Source: Hemerocallis citrina
Taxonomy: Eukaryota > Streptophyta > Magnoliopsida > Asparagales > Asphodelaceae
Direction of reading: 5' to 3'
NCBI GenBank assembly: GCA_017893485.1
Contig: CM030362.1
Location: 31,662,089 to 31,726,088 of the forward strand
DNA: 64,000 bases
The notes below the pieces were generated by a model. That model had not been told where the DNA came from, did no database searches, and saw only the letters and a list, made by a program, of their open reading frames with translations. The first letter of the stretch is position 1. The number at the start of each line of letters is the position of its first letter. Positions 22,346-34,772 of the stretch are shown piece after piece. A program made the position numbers and the translations under genes.

Positions 22346-22988
22346 TAGATACCCCTACAGGTTCACTTGTCATGTATTTTACCATTAGCAGTTGTTATCC
22401 AACCTGTTTACTAAGATGTCCCTCTTGCTAGCTAGTTCTTGGTTTTTTTTCCATTACTTGTTGTATCCCTGTTACATTCTTGATTCCAATTCTTGTTCCC
22501 CATTACTTATACTCGTTTCACTATTTGTGGCCCTAGCTTGCACTAAGAGCATTTTCTCTTGTTTTCCCTTGTTTTCCCATTTTATATTTATTAAGCAGAC
22601 TTTGGAGACGAGCTACCCGCAGGCATTGGTGAGCAAAGGTTCTAGCCTTCAAGTAAAGAAATGACTTGATTAGAAAATTTATTTCTTGAATTATTTGTTT
22701 TCTTGGATTATTATTTCTTGCAAATTTAAGAACTTGTAACGGACTGATGTTCCCGAGTTTTAACTTGATCCAGACTTGAAACTATTTGGATGTTTTATTA
22801 TATTTCAGTTGTTTCTGTTACTAATAAATTATTCATGCATATTTGGTTATATATATCTCTCTTGTTATATTCTTGTTGTGATGCTGAGTCGATCCTACAG
22901 CTTATGAATGATGTTAAGATCATTCGCTGGACTTCGTCACGCACTCGTATTCTGTATTTTGAAAAGCGGGGCGTGACAAGGTTTTTAG

Positions 22989-23000
22989 TGGTATCAGAGC
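22989..23000 (+). other. Primer binding site of the Ty3-type LTR
   Basis: TGGTATCAGAGC, 10 bp after GTGACA, complementary to initiator Met-tRNA. Only about 90 bp of internal-looking sequence follows before LINE debris. Confidence 0.75.
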
Positions 23001-23084
23001 TCAGGTTTGGCTAATGTGTTAGTTGACTAATACATTAGACAGGCTTGACTCGGTCAGGATTAACCCAACATTAAACAGGCCATG

Positions 23085-23395
23085 CAACCACATGAATAAT
23101 TTTTGTAACACTTTGCACATCCATACACTGCCTGACTCCCTCCATTAAATTTTCACCTATTGGTGCTTTGCCCCTTCTAAACCAAAACTTAGATATATTT
23201 GGAGTGTTGTCTAGTGTTTGTCGGGTATTATGGCTAAATAGAAACAACAAAGTCTTTATAATTCTAGCACTATAAATATTCCCCAATTGATTACTAACGT
23301 ACCATTTCTTTTTAAATCTTGGATTAATGCAACTTCAATTAGTAGAAAGATGACCAAAATTCTTGAGGAAATAGAAGAACATGGAGTAGATCGGC
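23085..23395 (+). pseudogene. LINE ORF2 C-terminal fragment
   Basis: RVLWLNRNNKVF at about 23222-23257 matches the VLWL-RN-(K)-F signature near the end of plant LINE ORF2 (compare 870-905). The rest is frame-broken. It could be the far end of the LINE at 18369-19480. Confidence 0.55.
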
Positions 23396-23404
23396 CACTG
23401 AACA

Positions 23405-23783
23405 TGTAACGCCCCGGCCCCGATCAGCGATTTTTCTAACAACTGCCCACCACAGGCTTACCTCATAAAAGGTGATATAGCTTATTGGTGACCTATAATC
23501 CAGAACAATTATATATATATAGACAATTAATCTTCAAATCCCCCGATATGGGATTATTAAATCCCACATTCGGCACAGCCGTCAGCCCCCAAGGGCCCCA
23601 CGACCACGTCAGAACGCAGCAGCAGCAACTGCATGCTGCCTTCAAACCGGGCCCACCCGTCACGTCGACAGAATGGCTGGAAGCACAGCAGCAATGCTGC
23701 CTCCCCCCTGGGCCCCACTGACCTGATTTTTAAACCCACACAACCATCTCCATAGGAAACTCTTTGGGCCAACTGCTATTTTT

Positions 23784-23793
<10 letters not shown>
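23405..23793 (-). repeat. Solo LTR, left part (TSD GAACA)
   Basis: Starts TGTAACGCCCCGGCCCC and contains CCCGATATGGGATTATTAAA. It stops in a TA-rich stretch, where the Mutator element begins. The far end ACTGGATGTTACA is at 33192-33204. GAACA flanks the reunited LTR on both sides (23400-23404, 33205-33209). Strand is set by relation to the minus-strand TRIM at 56166-56785. Related LTR starts occur at 56166 and 56355. Confidence 0.8.

Positions 23794-23879
<86 letters not shown>
23794..23879. repeat. (TA)n(GA)n microsatellite at left MULE edge
   Basis: About 46 bp of TA followed by about 39 bp of GA, then GTAATGCTATTAAG of the TIR. Mirrored at 33085-33191. Confidence 0.9.
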
Positions 23880-23881
<2 letters not shown>

Positions 23882-24407
23882 ATGCTATTAAGAGCTCGGA
23901 AGCTGAATCCCTTATCGGGAGCTGGGAAGCTCAGCCGTCTGATCGATCTTGATCACGATCGGACGGCTGAGATCGTCCCCGCCCTTTCTTCAGAATAACA
24001 GAGGGGTAAAAGGGGTATACTCATTCGAATGAGTATACCCCTTATCTCTAAACTTCCTTATCGATTAAGCCTTCCTCTCTTCTCTCCCGCTCTCTCTCGT
24101 TCCAAACCCTAATCCCCCTCTCCCGCTCTCGATTCCCGCTCTCGAAGTTGAAAGACGATCTCTTTGGATTCCTCTCTTCTCTTCTCACCCTATCTGAAGA
24201 GATCGGCACCTTCGAAACCCTAATCGAAGGTCTCTTCGAAAACCTAATCGATAAGGAAGAAAGAGAGAGCGCTCCTCTCCCGCTCTCTTTCTTCCTCACC
24301 TGTGGAAAACCCTACCCCTACCACCGATCGGAGCCAGACTTCGCTCATCTTCAGATCTGCCGAGGGGTAAAAGGGGTATACGTGATCGGAAGCTCGGCTG
24401 CCGGGAG
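23880..24407 (+). repeat. MULE left TIR
   Basis: From AATGCTATTAAGAGCTCGGA to GCTCGGCTGCCGGGAG. Inverted partner at 32558-33091 with few differences. It includes the inner palindrome GGGGTATACTCATTC/GAATGAGTATACCCC (about 24016-24045) and several AAACCCTAATC motifs. A TIR-borne ORF (24148-24360) is mirrored in the other arm and is probably not a gene. Confidence 0.9.
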
Positions 24408-24756
24408 GGATTTCTTGGCTCATTGGGTTGTTCCTCTCTCATATTCCGGAGGGAAGTATTTGACTCTCATAAATGCTTTAATGATATCTGTTTAATTTCT
24501 TGCATTTTCTTTCGGTTTTGTTTGTAGGCAATGATGAGATTGATTTGAATATTAGTTGGTTACAAAATTTTGGGCCATTGAAATTATTGTTTTGAAGTCT
24601 ATTTGATTGTGTGCCATGATAATTATTCAAAGTTGAATACACATCTGGGGTATGAGCGGGAGAGAAGAGAGGAAGGCTTGAAAGTATCAAATTTTGAGTT
24701 TTGAGACTAACTCAATTCACCAAAATTTTTGGCACCGATGACTCACAATGGTTTAG

Positions 24757-25735
24757 GCAGTGATGCAAAACACTTTATGATCTAAATAATTATTTCAATC
24801 ATGTTCTAAGTATTCTTGATTATATAGCTATCATATCCTAGTTGGCGCGGCACTCCAATGCAGCCCTACTTATGATTAGTGTTTTCTGAGCCTATTGGTT
24901 TTCTTTAGTCTATATATATTCATGAGTAAGTCTATCATGTGAGCTTGGCCGATTGATTGTGAGAAGATAAGAGATAGGGGTATTTGATTTTACCCCTTTT
25001 ACCCCCAAACATTCTGAAGATAAGCAGTATCAAATATGAGTCGTTCCATCGCATACAATCGTGAAGGAATGGCTAAAACCCCCCCCGCTCCCAATAAGGC
25101 ATTCAGTTCCCAAGCTCTTAATAGACTTACTCTATATATGTAAGACAGTTGATGATAAGCTCCAACCAACACAGACAGAACATGAAGTATCAATTTTTGT
25201 CAGCCCAGAACAAACACAAACAGATCATGAAGTATACAAAAAAAATTGTACATTAGGCAGTGATGCTAAACACTTTATGATCTGAATAATTATTTCAATT
25301 TGTTGTATTTATTCTTGATTATATATATATCATATCCTAGTTGGCACGGCACCCCAATGCAGCCCTAGTTATGGATAGTGTGTTCTGAGCCTATTGTTTT
25401 TTCATTTGTTTATGAAAGACAGTTGATAATAAGTTCAAAACTGCAGAAACAGAGCATGAAGTATGCAAAATTTGTAAGCTCCAAACAACAGAAAACTAGA
25501 TTTTATAGTAACTGAAGTTGGATGTGTATGTGTTGGGTACTCATCTAAGCCTTTTGGTCTTTGAGTCTCTCAAATTCTTTGTTGGTGTAGGCCGTGATGC
25601 AAAACAGTTTATGATCTGAATATTTACTTCAAGATTGTTGTATTTATTCTTGATTATATATCTATCATATCTTAGTTGGCATGGCACCCCACTGCAGCCC
25701 TAGGTATGAATAGTGTGTTCTGAGCATACTAGTTT
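24757..25735 (+). repeat. Three direct repeats of about 145 bp
   Basis: The unit running from AGGCAGTGATGCAAAACACT through TATCATATCCTAGTTGGC to GTGTTCTGAGCCTA occurs at about 24755-24900, 25255-25400 and 25590-25735. Between the first two copies (about 24985-25137) lies a degenerate copy of the outer right TIR. A few satellite units are also interspersed. Confidence 0.75.
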
Positions 25736-25744
25736 TATTTAAAC

Positions 25745-26885
25745 CACATGTTCAGTTTCTGTTGTTCTGACACTATACCAAGTTTGAAACTTCATGGGAA
25801 GCTTCTGTTTGTCTTGAGCACACAAATTTTGGTACTTCGTGTCCATGTTGAAAGAGTTCATTTTATGTTTGTTCTGAGTGAACAAAATTTGATACTTCAT
25901 CAGTATGTTTCTGTTTGTTCTGGGCTTACTTCAAGTTGACAACATTGGATACTTAATGACATGCACTCGACAAACTCGGATACTTCAAGTTCTGTTTTTG
26001 TTTGTTCTGAGATTAGAAATTTTGATACTTCACGATCTGTATCTGATTGTTCTGAGCTAACAACATTTGTATACTTCATGCTATGTTTCTGTTAGTTTCG
26101 GACCGGCTAAAATTGATACTTCATAATCTGCCTGTGTTTGTTCTGGGTTGGTTAAATTTTTATACTTCATGCTCTATTTGTGTTTGCTCTGGACTGGCAA
26201 AAATTGCCACTTCATGTTCTCTCTGTGTTGGTTCTGAGCATACAAATTTTGCATACTACATGCTCTGTCTGTGTTGCTACTCAGCTTCCAAATTTTGCAT
26301 ACTTCATGATCTGCCTGAGCTTGTTCTGGGCTGATAAAATTTTTATACTTCATGCTCTACGAGTGTTTGATCTGGACTGGGAAAAATTGATACTTCATGC
26401 TCTGTCTGTGTTGTTTATGAGCATTACAAATTTTGCATACTACATGCTCTGTCTGTGCTGCTACTCAGCTTACAAATTTTGCATACTTCATGATCTGCCT
26501 GTGCTTCTTCGGGGCTAACAAAACTTTTATACTTCATGCTCTATTTGTGTTTGATCTGGAATGGCAAAAATTGCCACTCCATGTTGTCTCTGTGGTGGTT
26601 ATGATCTTGCAAATTTTGCATACTACATGCTATGTCTGTGTTGCTTCTCAGCATACAAATTTTGCATACTTCATGACCTGTATGTAGTCAGTTCTGGGCT
26701 GGCAAAATTTTTATACTTCATGCTCTCTTTGTGTTTAATCTGGAATGGCAAAAATTGATACTTCATACTCTGTGTTGTTTCTGTGGTGGCAAATTTTGAT
26801 AGTTCATGCTTTTTTTGGTGTTGGTTCTGATCGAGGAGGAAAATTTAACACTTCATGATTTTTGAACTTCATGTTCAACCTCTGT
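25745..26885 (-). repeat. Left satellite array of the MULE
   Basis: Tandem units of about 46 bp built on CTTCATGCTCTGTCTGTGTT and TTCTGAGC...CAAATTTTG, arranged in about 184-bp higher-order units (four units); for example the CTGCCTG segments near 26306 and 26490. Orientation is opposite to the right array, making a giant inverted repeat. The Cys-rich ORFs across it are by-products of the repeat. Confidence 0.85.
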
Positions 26886-27340
26886 TTTCCTGAGCCTACA
26901 ATATTTACTTGAAATTTTTTCCCGTTTGAACCGACTGTCCGTTTTTATTTATTTTGTCTTCTCCATGTTCAATAATTTCAGTTTACTTTTGATTTCAGGT
27001 TGAATTCTGCATGAAATGCATTTTGGAGCGATTGAAGACTGCAGTACGGGAAAACTTGATATTCGGATCAAAATATCTAAATTTTGTCATGTCTTTGAAA
27101 TTTATTAAACAATGTACTATGCTGTAAATTATTATTTATGTTTCAGTTCTTTGTACAGTGTCAGATGTCAAGTACATTTCTTATGCTGTAGAGTTATTGT
27201 GAACTATTACTTTGCAATTCTATGAAGATCCAATTTTTTCCAAATATTCAGTTCATTATTGTCTTGATGTAATGATTGAAAGTATGTGTTTTTTTGGGTG
27301 TATTACGCAGCATGGCGTATCCAATTGATTTTTATGCTCA
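26886..27340. other. Spacer between inverted satellite arrays
   Basis: About 450 bp of unique AT-rich sequence. No ORF or RNA gene I can support. It would be the loop if the arrays paired as a transcript. Confidence 0.5.
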
Positions 27341-28725
27341 GAAGTACCACAAACCGAGCATCATGTACATAAATTTTGTAAGGTCTGAACTAAGACAGAC
27401 AGAGCATGAAGTAAAAAAATTTGTAAAGCTCAGAACTAACACAGAGTATGCAAAATTTGTAAGCTGAGAAGCAACACAGACAGAGCATGTAGTATGCAAA
27501 ATTTGCAAGATCATAACCAACACAGAGAGAACATGAAGTGGCAATTTTTGCCAGTCCAGATCAAACACAAATAGAGCATGAAGTATAAAAATTTTGTCAG
27601 CCCAGAACAAGCACAGGCAGATCATGAAGTATGCAAAATTTGGAAGATGAGTAGCACCACAGACATAACATGTAGTGTGCAAAATTTGTAATGCTCATAA
27701 ACAACACAGACAGAGCATGAAGTATCAATTTTTCCCACTCCAGATCAAACACAAGTAGAGCATGAAGTATAAAAATTTTATCAGCCCAGAACAAGCTCAG
27801 GCAGATCATGAAGTATGCAAAATTTGGAAGCTGAGTAGCACCACAGACAGAGCATGTAGTATGCAAAATTTGTAATGCTCATAAACAACACAGACAGAGC
27901 ATGAAGTATCAATTTTTCCCACTCCAGATCAAACACAAGTAGAGCATGAAGTATAAAAATTTTGTCAGCCCAGAACAAGCACAGGCAGATCATGAAGTAT
28001 GCAAAATTTGGAAGATGAGTAGCACCACAGACATAACATGTAGTGTGCAAAATTTGTAATGCTCATAAACAACACAGACAGAGCATGAAGTATCAATTTT
28101 TCCCACTCCAGATCAAACACAAGTAGAGCATGAAGTATACAAATTTTATCAGCCCAGAACAAACATAAAAAGATCATGATGTATAGAGCATGAAGTATAA
28201 AATTTTACCAGCCCAGTACAGACACAGACAGATCATGAAGCAAGCAAAATTTGTAAGCTGGGAACAAACACAGACAGAGCATGTAGCATGCAAAATATGT
28301 AAGATCATAACCAACACAGACATAACATGAAGTATCAATTTTTTCCCAGCCCAGAGCTAACACAGACAGAGCATGAAGTATAAAAATATTACCAGACCAG
28401 AACAAACACAGACAGATCATGAATTGAACAAAATTTGTACGCTCAGAACCAAAACAGTGAGAGCATGTAGTATGAAAAATTTGTAAGCTGTGAACCAACA
28501 CAGACATAACATGAAGTATTAATTTTTTCCCAGCCCAGAGCTAATACAATCAGAGCATGAAGTATACAAATTATCTTAGCTCACAAAAACAAATAGAAAC
28601 ATAGCTGTGCAGATCATGAAGTATACAATCAGAGCATGAAGTATACAAATTTGTAAGCTGTGCAGATCATGAAGTATCCAATTTTTGTCAGCTTGGAGTA
28701 AGCCCAAAACAAACAGAAACATAGC
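27341..28725 (+). repeat. Right satellite array of the MULE
   Basis: Tandem 46-bp units such as GAGCATGAAGTATAAAAATT followed by TTGTCAGCCCAGAACAA. A 184-bp higher-order period is visible: nearly identical blocks start near 27597, 27781 and 27965. Inverted relative to 25745-26885. Units are contiguous, without spacers. Confidence 0.88.
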
Positions 28726-29023
28726 TTGAAGTATCTCCGGTTCGTCGCCAACGAACATCTCGTTCTTTCTCTTCGATTCCTGCACCAAATGATTCATCAA
28801 ATAGAAGAAAATTCAAGTACGTATGTGGCATGTTCCTGGAGAGTGTATGTTGAACAGGATTAAAACTTGTAGGCTCAGAACAAGTGCAACAGAAAACATT
28901 ATCTCTTTCACTTGGAATAAAAAATTCATGCCGGCTCAGAAAAACAATACCATCAACTTTAATATCCGGTATAACCATTGTTAAAGGTGCATTGTTAAAG
29001 GAGCACAGTTCCCGAAAAGGCAT
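28688..29023 (-). CDS. Unidentified 111-codon ORF inside the MULE
   Basis: Begins MPFRELCSFNNAPLTMV and continues VDGIVFLSRHEFFIPSERDN. The C-terminal third runs into satellite units. I do not recognise a domain. It lies downstream of the transposase in the same orientation. It could be a second element gene, a captured fragment, or chance. Confidence 0.25.
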   Translation of the reverse strand: MPFRELCSFNNAPLTMVIPDIKVDGIVFLSRHEFFIPSERDNVFCCTCSEPTSFNPVQHTLSRNMPHTYLNFLLFDESFGAGIEEKERDVRWRRTGDTSSYVSVCFGLTPS

Positions 29024-29058
29024 TCAGCTTCTGAGCTCTTAATAGACTTACTCTATAT
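29017..29058 (+). repeat. Degenerate internal copy of the MULE right terminus
   Basis: GAGCTCTTAATAGACTTACT followed by CTATAT matches 25111-25137 and resembles the right TIR end, GAGCTCTTAATAGCATTACT, at about 33068-33088. Confidence 0.55.
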
Positions 29059-29572
29059 GAAATTGCATAATTTTGTAAGCTCAGAACCAACACAGACAGA
29101 GAATGAAGTTCCAAATAATTTCAGCTTCCCGACTCGAAACAAAACCAAAATGAACATGAAGTTCAACACCATCCAATAATCATGAAGTATGAAATCATGC
29201 ATAAACTTTTCATCACTGCCGCATATTAAATCAGGTATAAAGGAGTAACATTTGAAATTTTGAATTTGACACTAGGGCCGCTTTATTAAGGCACACCGGC
29301 TAGTGTCCAAGAACAAAATTCAAATTGCATATACTTATCATCATTGCCTACTAAAAGTGGAAATAAAATCTATAAGCCGGAAATTTTTTACCAACTTTTC
29401 AGGAACTAAATTGCTTATCGAGCATCATTTTTTCCCATGAATAATTTACCTGCAAACAAATAAGACAAATGCGTTAAGCTAACAAATGTGTTATAATGTA
29501 TTAAACAGAAACATAACGGCAGATATGTATGACACTTACCTTGCAAAATCCACAGAAATAACTCAACAAAGT

Positions 29573-32016
29573 TCATGCTATATTCGGGGCATCATCTGTT
29601 GTAGGTTGCATTGTTGAAACTGTAGTAGAAGCTTGTGACTCATTTATAGTAGAGCTACACGAGTAATGTTCATAAAATGAAATTAAGATTATACTATATA
29701 CAAAGAAAATAAAGTATAAACTTTGTATTTAATTACTAACCTTTCCTTTAAAGGACAAGTACGACTGTCATGATTAACAAGCTTCTTGCACAAGCAACAC
29801 TTTCTCAGTGGTTTCGCAGCCTTCTCCAATGCTTTCTCCCTACCCCCTTTGATGCGCTTCCCACTACCCTTGGTTTTTGCAATATCGGGTACTTGGATAT
29901 GGACTGTTCTAGGTAGTGAACGAGTTGTTGGTTGTTGTGATTCTTGGGGCATATCTTGTTGCAATTCTGCAACAACACCAACTAGTAATATTTTCGCCTT
30001 TTGGCGCATCTCCTTTGATGAGCGAGCAATCCTCATCACTTTGTTGAATTCATTGGACAATTCCACCATGTCCAAATCTTGTGGACAACCGTAACTACCG
30101 ATTATTTCAGCACCAGCATCATCATATACAATCTCAGTAGTTACAGAAGCGGTCCACCTCTTTAAAATATAACATTGAGGCAGGGAATCAACAAACTCAT
30201 TCCTCAATACCACAAGGATGTGTCTACAAGGAATTCCCTCCACTTCAAATTTACTACATGTGCAAGTCCCAGCAATATCCATCCCCTTGTAGACCACATC
30301 TCTTGTTTTATCATGTTGTACCGACTTTGCCATTCTCCTGACAATATAGTGTCGCACACTACCATCGTCAGCTTTCATTAAAGATGCATAATTCAAGCTT
30401 TCAACTAGTTCAGCCTGAAATATATGAAATTTCGATCTAGTGTACAGTTCAGACATTTGGGACTCAATTTCAAAATTTGTTTGCAGCTTTGGTTTGGTAT
30501 GCAGAGTGGTGTAGTCAGCTGCTAACTGATTTTGTCTTTGTTTCCTTATTGCCCTTTCAAATCTGGTCATAAATTCATGTAGAGAATTTTTACTGCTAAC
30601 ATATTTATCAACAAAAGCATTCATGCTTTCTGATCTATGAGTTGTGCGAATACCAGCAGTAAAAATATACTTGGCATAAGCCGGTATCCACTTCTCACGA
30701 AGCAAATAAATGTCAGAAAGCCAAGGATTACCTGTTATTGGAATATGTATCAAGTACTAATAGTCCAAAAAAAAGTTCAAACATAAGAATAATTTATTGA
30801 AACAAGTAATACCTGCAATTTGCACATTAGCGTGCATTACGTCATTCCATCTCATCTCAAACTCTTCTGGGATCTCAGATTCCCAGATGCAACTGTGGAA
30901 TGGAATGCTAAAATCACTATTCAAGCCCGGGCCACCAAGCTTATCGGAAAGCTTTTTAAGAATGTGCCACATGCAAAGCCTGTGGCTCGAACCAGGAAAA
31001 CACATGCGAATTGCATTATCCATTGCAGGATCTTGGTCTGTGATGATCACTTTTGGTGGAGAGCCACCCATTGTTTCACCCCATTTTTGAAACAACCAAA
31101 CAAAAGAATCGGTGGTTTCCTTATTTATAAAAGCCGCACCAAAATTTACAGATTGGCCATGATGATTAACTCCAGTAAACGGCGCAAAAATCAACTTGTA
31201 TTCGTTGGTATCATATGTGGTGTCAAAAATTAGCACTTCACCAAAATGCTTGAAAGTCTTCCTGGCAATAGCATCAACCCATAATACATGGGTTAATTTG
31301 TTGTCTTCATCAACCTTGTAATGAAAACAGAAAGAATGATTCATCTCTTTTTCCTCTTGGAAGTGCTCCAGCAATATATCAACATCATAAGGTCTCATAC
31401 CATCCCTATCTCTTTGCAAGGAATTTCTAATATCTTTTTCAGTACAATTAATGTTACTGAAACCTTCATTTTCTATTTCCATGAAGGACATAAACTCTGA
31501 AGTTCGTAGGTTAGCCTCTTTGAAAGTACTGAGTAAACTTTTTTGCGCTTCAGAGACAGTTCTATTACATCTTAGAAATTGTTGCTTTCTAGGTGTGACA
31601 CAAATATGGCTGTGCTCCTCAACAAACCTACGGATTGACCATCTCCCGTCATCATCCCTTTGGATTCGTATTTAAGCCATACAGTATTCTTTCGTCACAG
31701 CCATTTTTCTTCTTTTGATCAAATTTGAAGAAGAAGATTCTTCATTATTGGCATCCTTCACAACAGTTGTATCAACCGGCTTGCCTTGCTTTGAGCAAAC
31801 AAATTGTTGTGAATATCTCTCCTTTGTGGTAGTATCAACCATCGTTGCAAACTTGCGTACTGAAAAACTGCATAATTTTGCATATGTTTTATAAAATTCA
31901 TATCCGTCTTCTAATGTTTCAAATACTAAACTAACAAATGGTTTAGAAGCATCATCAACATCCCTCCAACTGGATTGAACATCCTGGCTTAGTAATTCCT
32001 CATTTTCAATCTCCAT
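29573..32016 (-). pseudogene. FAR1/FRS-like Mutator transposase, three exons, one nonsense codon
   Basis: Inferred exons on the minus strand: 32016-30813, 30731-29741 and 29654-29573. Introns are GT-AG, 81 and 86 bp, and the joined frame is 758 codons. Domains in order: FAR1 DNA-binding region (FVSLVFETLEDGYEFYKTYA, about residues 28-130); MULE transposase with LIFDTTYDTNEYK and KVIITDQDPAMDNA (two catalytic Asp) and HRSESMNAF (candidate Glu); SWIM finger CTCSKFEVEGIPCRHILVVL; and a zinc knuckle CCLCKKLVNHDSRTC. A TAA at 31672-31674 (codon 115) interrupts an otherwise open frame. Host FRS genes share this layout, but the position between MULE TIRs says element transposase. Readthrough past exon 2 explains the odd hydrophobic tail in unspliced translation. 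Confidence 0.85.
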
Positions 32017-32557
32017 CCTTCATAGGAGAATGAGACAACAAAAATTAAAAATAAATCTACAACCTTAAATTAGCACAAACGAAAAAGTCCAACATAATAC
32101 ATTCTTGATCTACAAGCCCAAATTTTTATCTTTTCTGGGGGAAACATTTAAAAGGCAAACAACCTACAACTTCTTACATGGTAACTACGTGGAATTAGGG
32201 TGCTTATATGCATGTGTCATGTCATATTAGCAGTGATTGAAGCAAGTCTCGAAATAAACAAAAACTAGACTGCATATTACATGGATTTTGTGTGCTTATA
32301 TGCATGTGTCATGTCCACATCTAAAAATTTCATATACCAGTACAAATATTATTTGCTATTCTAAATGTACTAGTCTGAATACTAGTGCGAATATTATCAG
32401 AGCATAATTTAAGCGCTAAGAATATAACAACAACCTAGAAGCATTTATAAAGGAAATAAAATTTGAATTCAAGATGAGAAATTGAAACCCTTGTCGCAGT
32501 TTGGGTTCTCCGTCAGGAAGAAGAGAACGAACTTGAAAGTGCAATGTTAAGGTGCAG
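32017..32557. other. MULE 5' region upstream of transposase
   Basis: Noncoding AT-rich sequence between the transposase start and the right TIR; it should hold the transposase promoter. TATGCATGTGTCATGTC is repeated at about 32208-32224 and 32300-32316. No TATA box stands out. Confidence 0.4.
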
Positions 32558-33204
<647 letters not shown>

Positions 33205-33209
33205 GAACA

Positions 33210-33834
33210 GGCAACAACCAACCACATAAGGCAACAACCAACCACTTGCTTCATATGTGCAATTGTTGTTGGGCCAGTAGAGGTGAGCGAGGGTGATCTA
33301 GGAGACTATTTTCTACCAAGAAGAATGAAATCCTCAAGCTTAGACACTTGCTGATCATATTGAATTTATTTTGAAGCCTTAGGCTTGTTTTGTAAACTGT
33401 TATCCTAGTTCTTCTTGTATTCTTTTTAGTTTTTGGGTACGTAATATTCTTAACTGCTACTGCTTGATACTTTGAGTGACTCTTGATAGCCAATATCATT
33501 GAGGAGAACGCTTATGATCCAGGGGTCAGGTATACGGCAGTAGTCATCTACCCTCTCTTTATTCTTTGTTTGAGATGCATCTTCTATTTCATTCGCATCT
33601 CATTTATCTCCCTTGACTCCTCTCGAGTGACTTGCGATTTCTAGATTGTAATTATTTTAGCTAGCTTAATATTTTTTGAGATAGGGTTTTCCAACATTTT
33701 TTTTGGTAAAAAAAAAAGATTTAGGGTATACGGTTCAGGTATGAATTTAAGTGCGGGTTCGGATTGAATTTTGTGAACAAAAGTGAGATTGGGTAAGATC
33801 ATGGAGAAAAAGAAAAAAAACTCAATAAATTTTA
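33210..33834. other. No gene seen
   Basis: Starts with a short duplication GGCAACAACCAACCAC (about 33211-33245). The remainder is unassigned AT-rich sequence with only short ORFs. Confidence 0.5.
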
Positions 33835-33842
33835 TAGAATAC

Positions 33843-34764
33843 TAGGGGTGGGCATCGGACGGTATCCGACCTATAATGGACCATCTACCACTGATCCAAA
33901 GAAGACTGGTTTTTTAATTTTCTCATCCGCAACCAATCCGAACCTTAATTGGATCGGTTTCCATCCAAGCCGATTAAGCTCGATTTGGATTGGATTGGAT
34001 GGTCAGTTTGGCGTGCTACTTTTCACCTTCAACATCATTCATAATTTTGTTGAAATTTAAAAGATCAACTTCAATCAAACTTAAGAAACAACCTGCTATT
34101 TGTTATTCAGAAATAAATTTAAAATAAAGATTCATAAAACCACAAGTTGTTAATGAATTTTGCACTAATTGTTTGAGATGATGACGTTTAAATGAGTGAG
34201 ATAAACTGCTTTTTCACTTGCATACTTCTGTAATCTTAGTTTATTATCATAAAAAAAATATCAATAACTATAGCTAATTGAATTTCAGGTGTAATAAAAA
34301 AAAAATTAGAAAATAATTTCTGCTTGACTTTATTAAAGTAACTACTAAATATTACATCAACTTTATGATTCTATTAAGTTGGGTCACACTGTAAATCAAG
34401 CATTTTTCAACAACATAACACATAGGATTATGGAGAACCAAAACATAGGTAGAACAACTGCTCGGTTTGTATTAAAGAAATTAAAAAAGACTGTTTGTAT
34501 CTCAAGTAAAATGAGAAATGACTATTTGTATATTCAAGAAATTAAAGAAGAACTATATTTTTTATGGACTTATGCATAGAGGTAAGGTCGATTCGGTTTC
34601 ATCGGTTATTTGAAAGCCTCATCCAACAACCGAACCGGTCCAATTGGTTATTGAAGATCAAGAACCGATCCAATCCAAAGCCCCAATTGATTTGGTTAAA
34701 AACCGGTCGGTTCGGATTGGATTGGTTCGAATTGGTCGGTTCGGATAATAGTTGTCCACCCCTA
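33843..34764. mobile_element. Non-autonomous hAT element (TSD TAGAATAC)
   Basis: Ends TAGGGGTGGGCA and TGTCCACCCCTA. The perfect octamer TAGAATAC lies on both sides (33835-33842, 34765-34772). Subterminal zones hold repeated CGGTTCGGATTGGAT-type motifs on the right and their complement on the left. Length 922 bp, no transposase. Confidence 0.9.
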
Positions 34765-34772
34765 TAGAATAC

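Larger units (their letters stand above)
19790..22978 (+). mobile_element. Long Ty3-type LTR region
   Basis: A TATA box and telomere-like repeats open a CT-rich leader (19900-20500), followed by a long AT-rich stretch. It ends in GAAAAGCGGGGCGTGACA (22961-22978), then the Met-tRNA primer site. An LTR ending in a GGGGCGTGACA-like sequence just before TGGTATCAGAGC is typical of chromovirus (Tekay/Del-like) elements. I cannot place the left LTR boundary; 19790 is where promoter-like features begin. The Pro/Ser-rich ORFs here are compositional. No polyprotein follows, so this is an LTR fragment. Confidence 0.55.

Noticed and set aside
24148..24495. Protein-coding gene within the Mutator TIR
   Set aside because: The open stretch is mirrored in the other TIR, is CT-rich and shows no domain.
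27341..28725. Regularly spaced repeats reminiscent of a CRISPR array
   Set aside because: The units are contiguous 46-bp satellite copies with no unique spacers, in a plant transposon.
25748..28800. Several Cys-rich ORFs of 60-110 codons on both strands
   Set aside because: They are translations of the satellite units and repeat with the same 184-bp period; no start context or independent conservation.
29689..29740. Hydrophobic C-terminal tail on the FAR1-like protein
   Set aside because: It begins right after a 5' splice site (GAAAG|GTTAGT); a short third exon at 29654-29573 gives a better end.
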